Assembly (NCBI GenBank): GCA_964630015.1
Contig: CAZVTJ010000043.1
Span: 1 to 7,521, forward strand
Source: CAZERT01 sp964630015
GTDB lineage: Bacteria > Patescibacteriota > Microgenomatia > UBA10105 > UBA927
Length of the DNA stretch: 7,521 bases
Reading direction: 5' to 3'
Part shown: one piece after another, positions 1 to 6,743 of the stretch
Numbering within the stretch: position 1 is the first letter of the stretch
Layout: each line of letters opens with the position of its first letter
Program-made: the position numbers and the translations under genes
The notes under the pieces: generated by a model
What the model was told of the DNA's origin: nothing
Databases searched by the model: none
What the model saw: only the letters and a program-made list of their open reading frames with translations

Positions 1-540
<540 letters not shown>

Positions 541-542
<2 letters not shown>

Positions 543-546
543 AGGA
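541..546 (+). promoter_or_regulatory. Shine-Dalgarno for pilC, overlapping the pilB stop
   Basis: AAAGGA starts inside the pilB TAA and lies 4 nt before the pilC ATG. It is the clearest ribosome binding site in the window. It supports the 551 start and coupling of pilC to pilB translation. Confidence 0.7.
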
Positions 547-550
547 CGGT

Positions 551-1762
551 ATGCCGAATTTTACCTACAAAGCACTTGACTCGGAAAAAAAGATTGTTGA
601 AGGTGTGTCAACGGCGCACAATCGGGATGAAGTTGCCCAAATGCTCCGGAAAAAATCCCTGACCCCGCTTGTTGTGCGAAGTGTTACCGATGCGGCATCC
701 ATTCATGGGAAGGTTCCTCAGGTGGAAAAAATTACCTTCTGTCGGTACCTAAACGTTATGCTTAAATCCGGATTATCGCTGTCGGATGGTTTGGAAGTGC
801 TTCAACAGGAAACGAAACACCCGCTTATGAAAAAGATATTAAGCGATATGCTCTATAGTCTGGAGCAGGGTCAGCAGTTGTCGGATATCTTCAGCCGGTA
901 TCCCGATGTGTTCGAACCGTATTTTCTTACCCTCACGAAAGCCGGGGAGATGAGCGGAAAACTTGCCGATGTGTTCCATTTTCTGGAAATCGAGATGCGC
1001 TCGGAATATCGGTTAAATGCGAAGGTAAAAGGTGCGCTTATGTATCCCGTTATCGTATTGTCCGCATCCGGCGGAATCGGACTTCTTATGTTTTTCTTCA
1101 TCCTTCCGCAGATAGGGAAGGTATTTTTAAGCATGAAAATGCCGTTACCGGCGATGACGAAATTCCTGTTTGACGCAAGTATCTATCTTTCCAAACAGAT
1201 AGCCTTTGTAGGTATGGGATTTTTGGTACTTGGAATCCTTTTGTTTGTTCTGTTCCGGCAGGGAATAATCCAGAGGTTTGTTTCATATGTCATCAGACCA
1301 ATACCGTTTGTCCGGGATCTTATCAAAAAAATTGATATGGCACGGTTTAACAGGATATTTTCAACACTTTTGAAAGCCGCTGTTCCCATTACCGACGCAC
1401 TCGAAATATCGCTCCAATCACTTTCCTGGTATGAATTTTCTTCATTAAAAACGATTCTTCCCGATGAAATCCGTAAAGGAAAACAGCTTTCCGCCGCGAT
1501 AAAGGAGCATCCTGTATTCCCTTCGCTTATGGTACAGATGATTGCGGCAGGGGAAAAGACGGCAACACTTGACGATACGCTTCTGGATATGGCTGTATTT
1601 TATGAGGAAGAAGTGGATGAGGAACTTAAAAGTCTTACGCAGATTCTGGAGCCGGTGATTATGCTTGTGGTAGGCGTTATTGTCGGCGCGCTTATCCTTT
1701 CGGTAATTTCTCCTATATATTCGCTTGTCGGAAGCGTCCAGCAGGCTGCCGGAGGAAGATAG
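551..1762 (+). CDS. pilC: Type IV pilus inner-membrane platform protein PilC (GspF family)
   Basis: A polytopic membrane platform protein that couples PilB to pilin insertion into the growing fibre. Its 403 residues match the usual family length of about 400. The N-terminus MPNFTYKALD is the family's characteristic start and fixes the initiation codon. AAAGGA at 541-546, overlapping the pilB stop, is a good Shine-Dalgarno. Two T2SSF domains are visible. The first (about 60-190) has FCRYLNVMLKSGLSLSDGL and LTKAGEMSGKLADVF. The second (about 263-390) has RFNRIFSTLLKAAVPITDAL and MIAAGEKTATLDDTL. Hydrophobic segments lie near 163-187, 217-236 and 367-391, with the family's LEPVIMLVVGVIVGALI at the end. 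Nothing is missing or unusual. It follows pilB directly and converges with the pilin operon downstream. Confidence 0.97.
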   Translation: MPNFTYKALDSEKKIVEGVSTAHNRDEVAQMLRKKSLTPLVVRSVTDAASIHGKVPQVEKITFCRYLNVMLKSGLSLSDGLEVLQQETKHPLMKKILSDMLYSLEQGQQLSDIFSRYPDVFEPYFLTLTKAGEMSGKLADVFHFLEIEMRSEYRLNAKVKGALMYPVIVLSASGGIGLLMFFFILPQIGKVFLSMKMPLPAMTKFLFDASIYLSKQIAFVGMGFLVLGILLFVLFRQGIIQRFVSYVIRPIPFVRDLIKKIDMARFNRIFSTLLKAAVPITDALEISLQSLSWYEFSSLKTILPDEIRKGKQLSAAIKEHPVFPSLMVQMIAAGEKTATLDDTLLDMAVFYEEEVDEELKSLTQILEPVIMLVVGVIVGALILSVISPIYSLVGSVQQAAGGR

Positions 1763-1768
1763 TTCAAT

Positions 1769-1782
1769 TTCGATGCATCGAA
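1769..1782. repeat. Perfect 14-bp palindrome
   Basis: TTCGATGCATCGAA equals its own reverse complement over all 14 bases. It lies 6 bp after the pilC stop. It could be a protein-binding dyad or part of the larger folding unit, because its right half overlaps the outer inverted-repeat arm at 1779-1788. Confidence 0.8.
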
Positions 1783-1823
1783 GCATCGCATCATCGGAAT
1801 TCGCATCTTCGCAGTTTTAAGCA

Positions 1824-1850
1824 TCGTGTCTTCGCTTTACGAAGATACGA
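1824..1850. repeat. 11-bp stem hairpin with 5-nt loop
   Basis: Arms 1824-1834 and 1840-1850 pair over 11 bp (TCGTGTCTTCG with CGAAGATACGA, one G-T wobble) around the loop CTTTA. As RNA this is a stable hairpin on either strand. It could slow polymerase or protect the 3' ends of both convergent transcripts. Neither strand has a following U-run, so terminator function is only a possibility. Confidence 0.75.
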
Positions 1851-1876
1851 ACCACGAAGGCACGAACTACGATGCT
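1839..1876 (+). repeat. Imperfect 15-bp tandem repeat on an ACGAA core
   Basis: Unit 1 is ACGAAGATACGAACC (1839-1853) and unit 2 is ACGAAGGCACGAACT (1854-1868), matching at 12 of 15 bases. A partial third unit ACGATGCT runs into the right arm of the outer inverted repeat. Each unit is itself a dimer of an ACGAA word spaced 8 then 7 bp. Arrays of ACGAA-type words occur in intergenic DNA of several environmental bacteria, as far as I recall. Confidence 0.65.
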
Positions 1877-1882
1877 TCGGAT

Positions 1883-3280
1883 TTATTCCTCTTCCCACGA
1901 AATAAATTCATATTCCCCCTGGGTAGGGAAGTAGGGTGGGGGTTCAAAATACAGATTTTCATCATAGGTAATATTGCGTGTTAAAAAGCCCGATGATGGC
2001 GGTGTCCCCCAATTCCAATAGGATTTTTGGTTGCTGATAAGCGATCCGTACATGGTAAGAGTATTGCGGACTGCCGATGAATATATGCTGCATGCACCAT
2101 AGGAGTAATTATGGCGGATGACCCTGCCTTTTTGTGCGAGAAGCGCGCCATCTATTTCAAAAGATGTCGGAACATTGTATCCGAAGTAGATATTGTTCTG
2201 CGCGATAAGCCCAAGTGATGAATGTCCGTCTTTTGCAAGATAGGTAATGCTGTTGGGAATCCAGATATTCATGGCATTTGCATCAAGCGGAAAACGGGCT
2301 GCGGCAACAGTGACCCGTCCGTTAATGACTCCCTCAACCCAAAGATGGTCTTCAATGAAGATGATCGGTTTTGAGGCAATGGAGTATGTCCCGATCGTAG
2401 TTTCCGATGAGATATATTGATACAGGTTTTCGCATCCGTGTTCACTACTGTATCCTTTTCGGTTAAGTGCAGAAGTTACCTTCCGTATGGTATATGTGCC
2501 TGTGGCATTGAAAATAATGTGATAGCCATATGCTCCGGATGCCCCAAGATATACTCCTCCATGTTGTGCAGACGATTTCATCGTGGAAAAATCAACGGCA
2601 ATACTGGCAAAATCTATCATGGGAACGGGAAAAGACCAAAGTTCCTTTGGGCCACCACTCCCCCATACAGCATCTTTTGTAGTTGGGGTTGAACAGCCTG
2701 TTTCCGTACCGCACGTATAGGTCGTTTTTGAACTTTGGACGGTCGACGCATTCACGCCGTCCATCCTGATGCCGCCATTGGATAATATTTTTCCGTTGAC
2801 TGTAATTCCGGTTCCGAACCAGACATTGGCATTGTGCAGGAATGCAAATTTCGAGAGTGCCGGTATACCGAATCGTGTTTTTATAGTTCTGGTAATGTCG
2901 GGATGGGACGAACTCCATCCGGTTGATGTGATGGTGGTAATGGATGATCCTGATGCCGGTGGGTCGATAGTAAGGGAAAATGAACCGGTACCGTGACCGA
3001 ACGCATCGGTAAACGTATGGACATATGGACCCGGGTGGGATGTTCCATCCTGGAAATCGAGCGGATTATGGGCAAGATGCCACCGGTAGTATTCGATACC
3101 TGCTTGGGCGATACCGAGGGCTTCCTCGAATTTTTCCGTTCGAACGCTGGATGATCGGGATAGTGCCGCAATAAGGGCAAGTCCTCCGATGGCCGTGGAA
3201 AAAAGTATGCCAAAAATCAGAACCAGAATGGAAATCGAACCGGTAATATTTTTCGTTAATTGATCGGTTTTGTGTGTCAT
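1883..3280 (-). CDS. PilX-like minor pilin with large ectodomain
   Basis: A 465-aa protein with one N-terminal membrane helix (about 16-40) after a short polar head, then a long secreted part. The head and helix (NITG then SISILVLIFG) resemble a class III signal with possible cleavage at G14/S15. The Glu normally at +5 is replaced by a hydrophobic residue, as in PilX/GspK-type pseudopilins. After the helix comes FEEALGIAQAGIEYYRWHL, the amphipathic continuation typical of PilX-like proteins. Residues about 145-175 and 305-395 hold repeated short beta stretches, such as VWFGTGITVNGKILSNG and LWVEGVINGRVTVAA, suggesting a beta-helical or stacked-sheet fold. There are cysteines at 190, 196, 283 and 397. 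The gene overlaps the PilW-like gene by 4 bp (ATGA). A weak GAAAG at 3288-3292 precedes the start. It is the last gene of the pilin operon. The role as a tip or priming pilin, or adhesin, is inferred. Confidence 0.8.
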   Translation of the reverse strand: MTHKTDQLTKNITGSISILVLIFGILFSTAIGGLALIAALSRSSSVRTEKFEEALGIAQAGIEYYRWHLAHNPLDFQDGTSHPGPYVHTFTDAFGHGTGSFSLTIDPPASGSSITTITSTGWSSSHPDITRTIKTRFGIPALSKFAFLHNANVWFGTGITVNGKILSNGGIRMDGVNASTVQSSKTTYTCGTETGCSTPTTKDAVWGSGGPKELWSFPVPMIDFASIAVDFSTMKSSAQHGGVYLGASGAYGYHIIFNATGTYTIRKVTSALNRKGYSSEHGCENLYQYISSETTIGTYSIASKPIIFIEDHLWVEGVINGRVTVAAARFPLDANAMNIWIPNSITYLAKDGHSSLGLIAQNNIYFGYNVPTSFEIDGALLAQKGRVIRHNYSYGACSIYSSAVRNTLTMYGSLISNQKSYWNWGTPPSSGFLTRNITYDENLYFEPPPYFPTQGEYEFISWEEE

Positions 3281-3897
3281 AAATTATCTTTCATGCTTCG
3301 TATTTGGACGGATGCGGATGCTTCATACGCTTCGCTTACTGTATTGCCGGAAATATTTGATCGGAGGTATACGGTAATAAGCCGTGTGGAAAGAAGCCGT
3401 GAAGCGGCAGGAAGGGGATTATTCGTCATATTGGACGGATATAGCCCATTATAATAGGTAAAAAGCGTATTATTGCCAAGATCGATGTTGGATGCGATAA
3501 CGGTAATTTTTTCCTGTAAAAGCGGGTACTCAACGGGAACGTTTGTTGGTTCCACAATGCCGCGTTTTAGGAGATTTCCGTCAAGAAAATACCGTACGCG
3601 ATCCGTCCGGCCGTCATTGGTTACATCACTGTAGAAAATAAATTCATTGTCTCCTGCTGAAATAATCGGCCATGCCCCCTGGTTGCCGGTACGCGCTTCG
3701 CGGATATCACGTGATATCCTGGTAACAGCTCCCTGAATAAGGTTAACTGACTGTTGCTCCTCATAGGAGAATGAAAAGTTCTTGAAGAAAAAAATCGCAA
3801 ATCCCGAAACGGCTCCGATAAGTCCGACGAAAAGGAATGTTGCGACAATTGTTTCGACGAGTGTAAATCCATGTGTGATGGTATAGGTATGTTTCAT
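3277..3897 (-). CDS. PilW/GspJ-like minor prepilin
   Basis: A 206-aa prepilin. A 10-residue leader ends in Gly, and the processing motif G10/FTLVETIVAT places Glu at mature position 5, the canonical signal for prepilin peptidase cleavage and N-methylation. The hydrophobic helix runs from about 11 to 38, followed by YEEQQSVNLIQGAVTRISRDIREA, typical of PilW/GspJ-type pilins. The globular part includes FYSDVTNDGRTDRVRYFLDG (89-107), whose spaced Asp/Asn residues look like a calcium-binding loop. The length is normal for minor pilins. It overlaps both neighbours by 4 bp (ATGA at 3894-3897 and 3277-3280). No Shine-Dalgarno is visible upstream, so it is probably translated by coupling to the gene before it. 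It probably helps initiate or cap the fibre. The prepilin call is secure, but the exact subfamily is less so. Confidence 0.9.
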   Translation of the reverse strand: MKHTYTITHGFTLVETIVATFLFVGLIGAVSGFAIFFFKNFSFSYEEQQSVNLIQGAVTRISRDIREARTGNQGAWPIISAGDNEFIFYSDVTNDGRTDRVRYFLDGNLLKRGIVEPTNVPVEYPLLQEKITVIASNIDLGNNTLFTYYNGLYPSNMTNNPLPAASRLLSTRLITVYLRSNISGNTVSEAYEASASVQIRSMKDNL

Positions 3898-5246
3898 GGT
3901 ATTGGGTTAAGAATGAATAATTCGGATTGGTTTTTTGTCAGCTGTGCTGTAGATGTTGCTTCGGTATACCCCGGAAGCGTGACCGATACATTATATGCTC
4001 CGGGAAGAAGCGATCCGAAAAAAGCCTGTCCGAAATCGGCCGATCCTGTTGTCCCGGTAATATCTGTATAGAGGGTTCCCGAAGGAGTTGCCATAAGGTT
4101 TGCGGATGCGCTTGAAAGAAGTGTTCCGGTTGCGGATTGGACGGTAATAAGGTAGGAAACGTTTGTCCGCGGAATACAGACAATTTTTGCCGTTTGTGTG
4201 GTTCCGGGTGCAACAACAAGCGGAAACGGCGGTGATGATCCGGCAAGCATATAGTTGGAGAGCGATAGGTCCAGTGAATAACTGTCCGTTTCCAACCCCG
4301 AAAGACTGACGATTCCTCCGCCCGTATTTAATACCTTTTCGTATTTGTATACCGGATCATCGGTTACGGTATATCCAATCACTTTGGTTCCTCTGAGTGT
4401 GAAAATTACGTTGGCAATCGCCGGATACCCAAGATCGCGTGAACCGTAAGAATACAGCATGATGGTAGAAACCTGATCAATGGAAAATGATCTGCTGGTA
4501 ATCTGTCCTTCCAGAATCGTTGCATGGGGGGAAAGGGGATTGGCAACTTCGGTTGCATCATAGGTGCGATCTATGGAATATCCGGTTTTTGTCACGTTGA
4601 TTTTATAGCAGGTTGAGCAGATTGGTGCGCCGGGCAGGACGACCAGACCGTTGGAATTGGTGAGCGTTGACAGATGGATTTCGGGGCTAACACTGGTATT
4701 GTCTATCTGTACTGTGGCATTTGGTACCGCACTTCCGCTTGCATTGATGACTTCGATCATGAGCGTTCCGCCACCGACGATTGTTTCGATACCGCGGGGC
4801 ACAATGTTGGTAACAAGCGAAACGGGCATGGTACCTGAAGAAAACAACCCCTCCCAGGAAACCTGCACGCGGACACGTTTATAATCGGTGTTGATAAGAT
4901 CGGAAGGTGCCACCCCGTCATAGGAATCATCGACATACTCGATTGATGTCCGGACGGTAAACGGCATGCCATTGATAGGCACGATTTCCGTTTGGGGAAT
5001 GGATCCCTGCGGAATTCCGCCGACGGTTCCCACTGACGTATAGGGAAGATTCCGGATAATTTCCAGTTTTGATTGGGCGAGGGTAAGAGCAACGGAGCGT
5101 ACCCGGGATTGTCCGATATCCGTAATAACCTGTTTCATCAGAAGCGAGATGGCAAGAAAGAAGATGAGGAGAATTCCGGTTGCAACAACGGTTTCGATCA
5201 GGGTGAATGCTTTTGTGCGGAAAGTGATGGGTAACGGGTGGGGCAT
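3894..5246 (-). CDS. PilV-like prepilin carrying three tandem beta-sandwich domains
   Basis: A 450-aa protein and the first gene of the pilin operon. A 13-residue leader precedes FTLIETVVATGILLIFF, a canonical prepilin helix with Glu at mature position 5. The residue before the cleavage site is Ala13, not the usual Gly. The pilin-like part ends near 150 and includes LTLAQSKLEIIRNLPY, typical of PilV/GspI. Three domains of about 80-105 residues follow: 160-265 (TLMIEVINASGSAVPNATVQ ... TNSNG ... YKINVTKTGY), 270-358 (IFTLRGTK ... GLETDSYSLDLSLSNY) and 360-446 (YLITVQSATGTLLSSASA ... LLPGAYNVSVTLPGY). Their pattern of a variable strand, an NG-type turn and an ending in Y-x-V-x-V-x-x-x-GY resembles carboxypeptidase regulatory-like/Ig-like sandwiches. 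CSTC at 210-213 may form a disulfide. Most minor pilins are 150-250 aa, so this one is extended. An adhesive role is an inference. Confidence 0.88.
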   Translation of the reverse strand: MPHPLPITFRTKAFTLIETVVATGILLIFFLAISLLMKQVITDIGQSRVRSVALTLAQSKLEIIRNLPYTSVGTVGGIPQGSIPQTEIVPINGMPFTVRTSIEYVDDSYDGVAPSDLINTDYKRVRVQVSWEGLFSSGTMPVSLVTNIVPRGIETIVGGGTLMIEVINASGSAVPNATVQIDNTSVSPEIHLSTLTNSNGLVVLPGAPICSTCYKINVTKTGYSIDRTYDATEVANPLSPHATILEGQITSRSFSIDQVSTIMLYSYGSRDLGYPAIANVIFTLRGTKVIGYTVTDDPVYKYEKVLNTGGGIVSLSGLETDSYSLDLSLSNYMLAGSSPPFPLVVAPGTTQTAKIVCIPRTNVSYLITVQSATGTLLSSASANLMATPSGTLYTDITGTTGSADFGQAFFGSLLPGAYNVSVTLPGYTEATSTAQLTKNQSELFILNPIP

Positions 5247-5253
5247 TATTCTT

Positions 5254-5283
5254 ATAGTAGAGTGTTTCTTTGGTTGCCCGCAA
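5254..5283 (-). promoter_or_regulatory. Candidate promoter of the pilin operon
   Basis: Read on the - strand, TTGCGG (5278-5283) and TACTAT (5254-5259) are separated by 18 bp. They match the -35 consensus at 3 of 6 bases and the -10 at 4 of 6. TACTAT ends only 7 nt before the ATG of the PilV-like gene, so transcription would begin at or next to the start codon. No Shine-Dalgarno precedes that ATG, consistent with leaderless initiation. Confidence 0.4.
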
Positions 5284-5298
5284 GACGCATGCTACAAT
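5270..5298 (+). promoter_or_regulatory. Candidate extended -10 promoter of the pilM-N operon
   Basis: TACAAT (5293-5298) matches the -10 consensus at 5 of 6 bases. It is preceded by TGC (5290-5292), giving the extended -10 form TGnTACAAT. A weak -35, TTGGTT (5270-5275), lies 17 bp upstream. The -10 ends 11 nt before the ATG at 5310, so the expected start point (about 5304-5307) leaves a leader of only about 3-6 nt. No Shine-Dalgarno fits in that space. This promoter overlaps the opposing one within 63 bp. Confidence 0.55.
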
Positions 5299-5309
5299 AG
5301 AATCTGAGT

Positions 5310-6743
5310 ATGAATCTCCTGCCCGGATTTATTGTTCCAAATATCCACTTTTTCGGTCTGTCCATAGACCGGATGACCATTCGTGCAGTGGAATTATCAC
5401 CCCAGGGAGCAGTCAGGACATATGCGGAAGTGGCAATAGATGAAAATACGTTTGCCGATGCGACACTGGTAAAGAAGGAATCGTTTATCCAGGCCCTGAA
5501 AGCGCTTGTTTCCCAAGGCAGGTTTTCTACAACCTACGTCAGCGTCTGTTTTCCCGAGGCGTATGCCTATACCAGAGAACACTCTGTTCCGGACATGGAA
5601 AAGGAAGATATCGATGAAGCGGTTGCTTGGAAGGTGAAAGATCTGTTTCCGCTTCCGGAGGATGATATCTATTATGATTGGAAACGACTCGATGAAAAAG
5701 ACGGCCAGGTCCACATCGGTGTTGTCGGCATCCAGAAAAAAACGTTGGATTCCCTTGTTGATGCTATCATCGCTTCCGGACTCAAACCGCTCCGGTTTGA
5801 ACCTGACGCTTCGGCTGTTGCCAGACTTATCGGACTCAAACCGCAGCAGTACGGATTGGTAACGGAGGTCAATAAACGGAGTGCTTCGGTAACCCTCGTT
5901 GAAGGGGAAAAATCGCTATTTACCACGGTTGTCACATATGGGAAAACCGATACCCCCGTTGCATTTTTGGAAAATATTACGGCGTCTCTGGAAGATATCG
6001 CCAAATATTACACGAATAAGGGAATGCTCAGGAAGGATAATACGAAGGTTATCGTAACCGGGGAAATAGGTTCCAGGGAATGGGCGGACTATATGGCAAA
6101 GCGCGTTGCCTATCCGATCCAGATTCTTTCGACTCCTGTCGGAAACTCCGCATACAATAAAGCGTATGCATCTGCTGCGGAAACAATGAGTCCGCCGCAG
6201 GATGATTCATCGATTAACCTCATGCCCAGGGATGTCCAGGAAATTTATGATGAATCATGGAGGATAAGCTATGTGCAGTCACTTGCGGTACGCTCGCTCG
6301 TGGGACTTCTTGTCATCTGCTGTATTCCGTTTGTTGTATTGATATCTGTTTTGACGCAAAAGGAAAAACTGGTAAAAGAAAGTGCGGTTTTGCAGTCGGT
6401 CATTAAATCCCAGGATGCATCAATCGGGCAGGTAACGATTCTTAATGGCAAGTTGGAATCTATTTTAGCTTTAGCGCCACTGAAGAAGACCCCGGCATCC
6501 CATCTTGCGCAGCTTGCGGCATTGACACCGGCCGGAATTCATATTTCACAATTGGAATATGATGACAGCAAGCAGCTTTATACGATTTCCGGTACTTCAT
6601 CGGACAGGACCACGCTCCTTGCGTTCCGAAACGCTCTGGAATCCTCAAAGAAATTTACGAAAATAGTCTTACCGCTTAGTTCGCTTGAGTCGGAAGCAAA
6701 TTCGGATTTTTCAATGAGTTTTGTGGGGGTGAGTTCATTATGA
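5310..6743 (+). CDS. pilM: PilM-PilN fusion, type IV pilus alignment subcomplex protein
   Basis: A 477-aa protein joining two normally separate T4P proteins. Residues 1 to about 290 are a PilM/actin-like ATPase fold (GLSIDRMTIRAVEL 16-29; VPDMEKEDIDEAVAWKVKDLFPLP 93-116; GLKPLRFEPDASAVARL 157-173). Residues about 301-477 are PilN. They carry INLMPRD (302-308), matching the INLLP-type peptide by which PilN docks on PilM. A membrane helix (about 328-349), a short coiled-coil (about 350-388) and a globular domain (LAALTPAGIHISQLEYD to the end) follow. PilM is cytoplasmic and PilN spans the membrane, so the order gives correct topology. Separate PilM is usually about 350 aa and PilN about 180-200. 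Positions normally D-x-G in both phosphate loops are changed (S18/D20 and E186/N188), so ATP binding is doubtful. The ATG is preceded by a promoter, not by a ribosome binding site. The stop overlaps pilO by 4 bp. Confidence 0.88.
   Translation: MNLLPGFIVPNIHFFGLSIDRMTIRAVELSPQGAVRTYAEVAIDENTFADATLVKKESFIQALKALVSQGRFSTTYVSVCFPEAYAYTREHSVPDMEKEDIDEAVAWKVKDLFPLPEDDIYYDWKRLDEKDGQVHIGVVGIQKKTLDSLVDAIIASGLKPLRFEPDASAVARLIGLKPQQYGLVTEVNKRSASVTLVEGEKSLFTTVVTYGKTDTPVAFLENITASLEDIAKYYTNKGMLRKDNTKVIVTGEIGSREWADYMAKRVAYPIQILSTPVGNSAYNKAYASAAETMSPPQDDSSINLMPRDVQEIYDESWRISYVQSLAVRSLVGLLVICCIPFVVLISVLTQKEKLVKESAVLQSVIKSQDASIGQVTILNGKLESILALAPLKKTPASHLAQLAALTPAGIHISQLEYDDSKQLYTISGTSSDRTTLLAFRNALESSKKFTKIVLPLSSLESEANSDFSMSFVGVSSL

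Larger units (their letters stand above)
1763..1882. repeat. Structured intergenic repeat cluster between convergent genes
   Basis: This 120-bp gap separates the 3' ends of pilC (+) and the PilX-like gene (-). It has no plausible gene. It is dense in related words: GCATCG at 1775, 1783 and 1821, its complement CGATGC at 1771 and 1870, CGAAG/CTTCG many times, and ACGAA at a 7-8 bp rhythm from 1839. A 10-bp perfect inverted repeat (CGAAGCATCG at 1779-1788, CGATGCTTCG at 1870-1879) encloses most of it, with an internal 11-bp hairpin. The layout resembles a folded intergenic repeat of REP/MITE type or a bidirectional terminator. There is no T-tract directly after the stems, so a classic intrinsic terminator is not supported. 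Its function is unknown. Confidence 0.7.

Noticed and set aside
1824..1850. Intrinsic (Rho-independent) terminator for pilC or the pilin operon
   Set aside because: The hairpin is strong, but neither strand has a T-tract after it, so only a structured repeat is reported.
1763..1882. Integron attC-type site or CRISPR repeat
   Set aside because: No GTTRRRY/RYYYAAC core pair and no regular repeat-spacer pattern is present. The tandem units are adjacent and imperfect.
2417..2692. 91-codon open frame on the + strand inside the PilX-like gene
   Set aside because: It lies entirely opposite a gene with clear pilin architecture, has no ribosome binding site or recognisable domain, and its composition is that of an antisense shadow.
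5672..6004. 110-codon open frame on the - strand inside pilM-N
   Set aside because: It is antisense to conserved PilM coding sequence and shows no domain or membrane pattern of its own.
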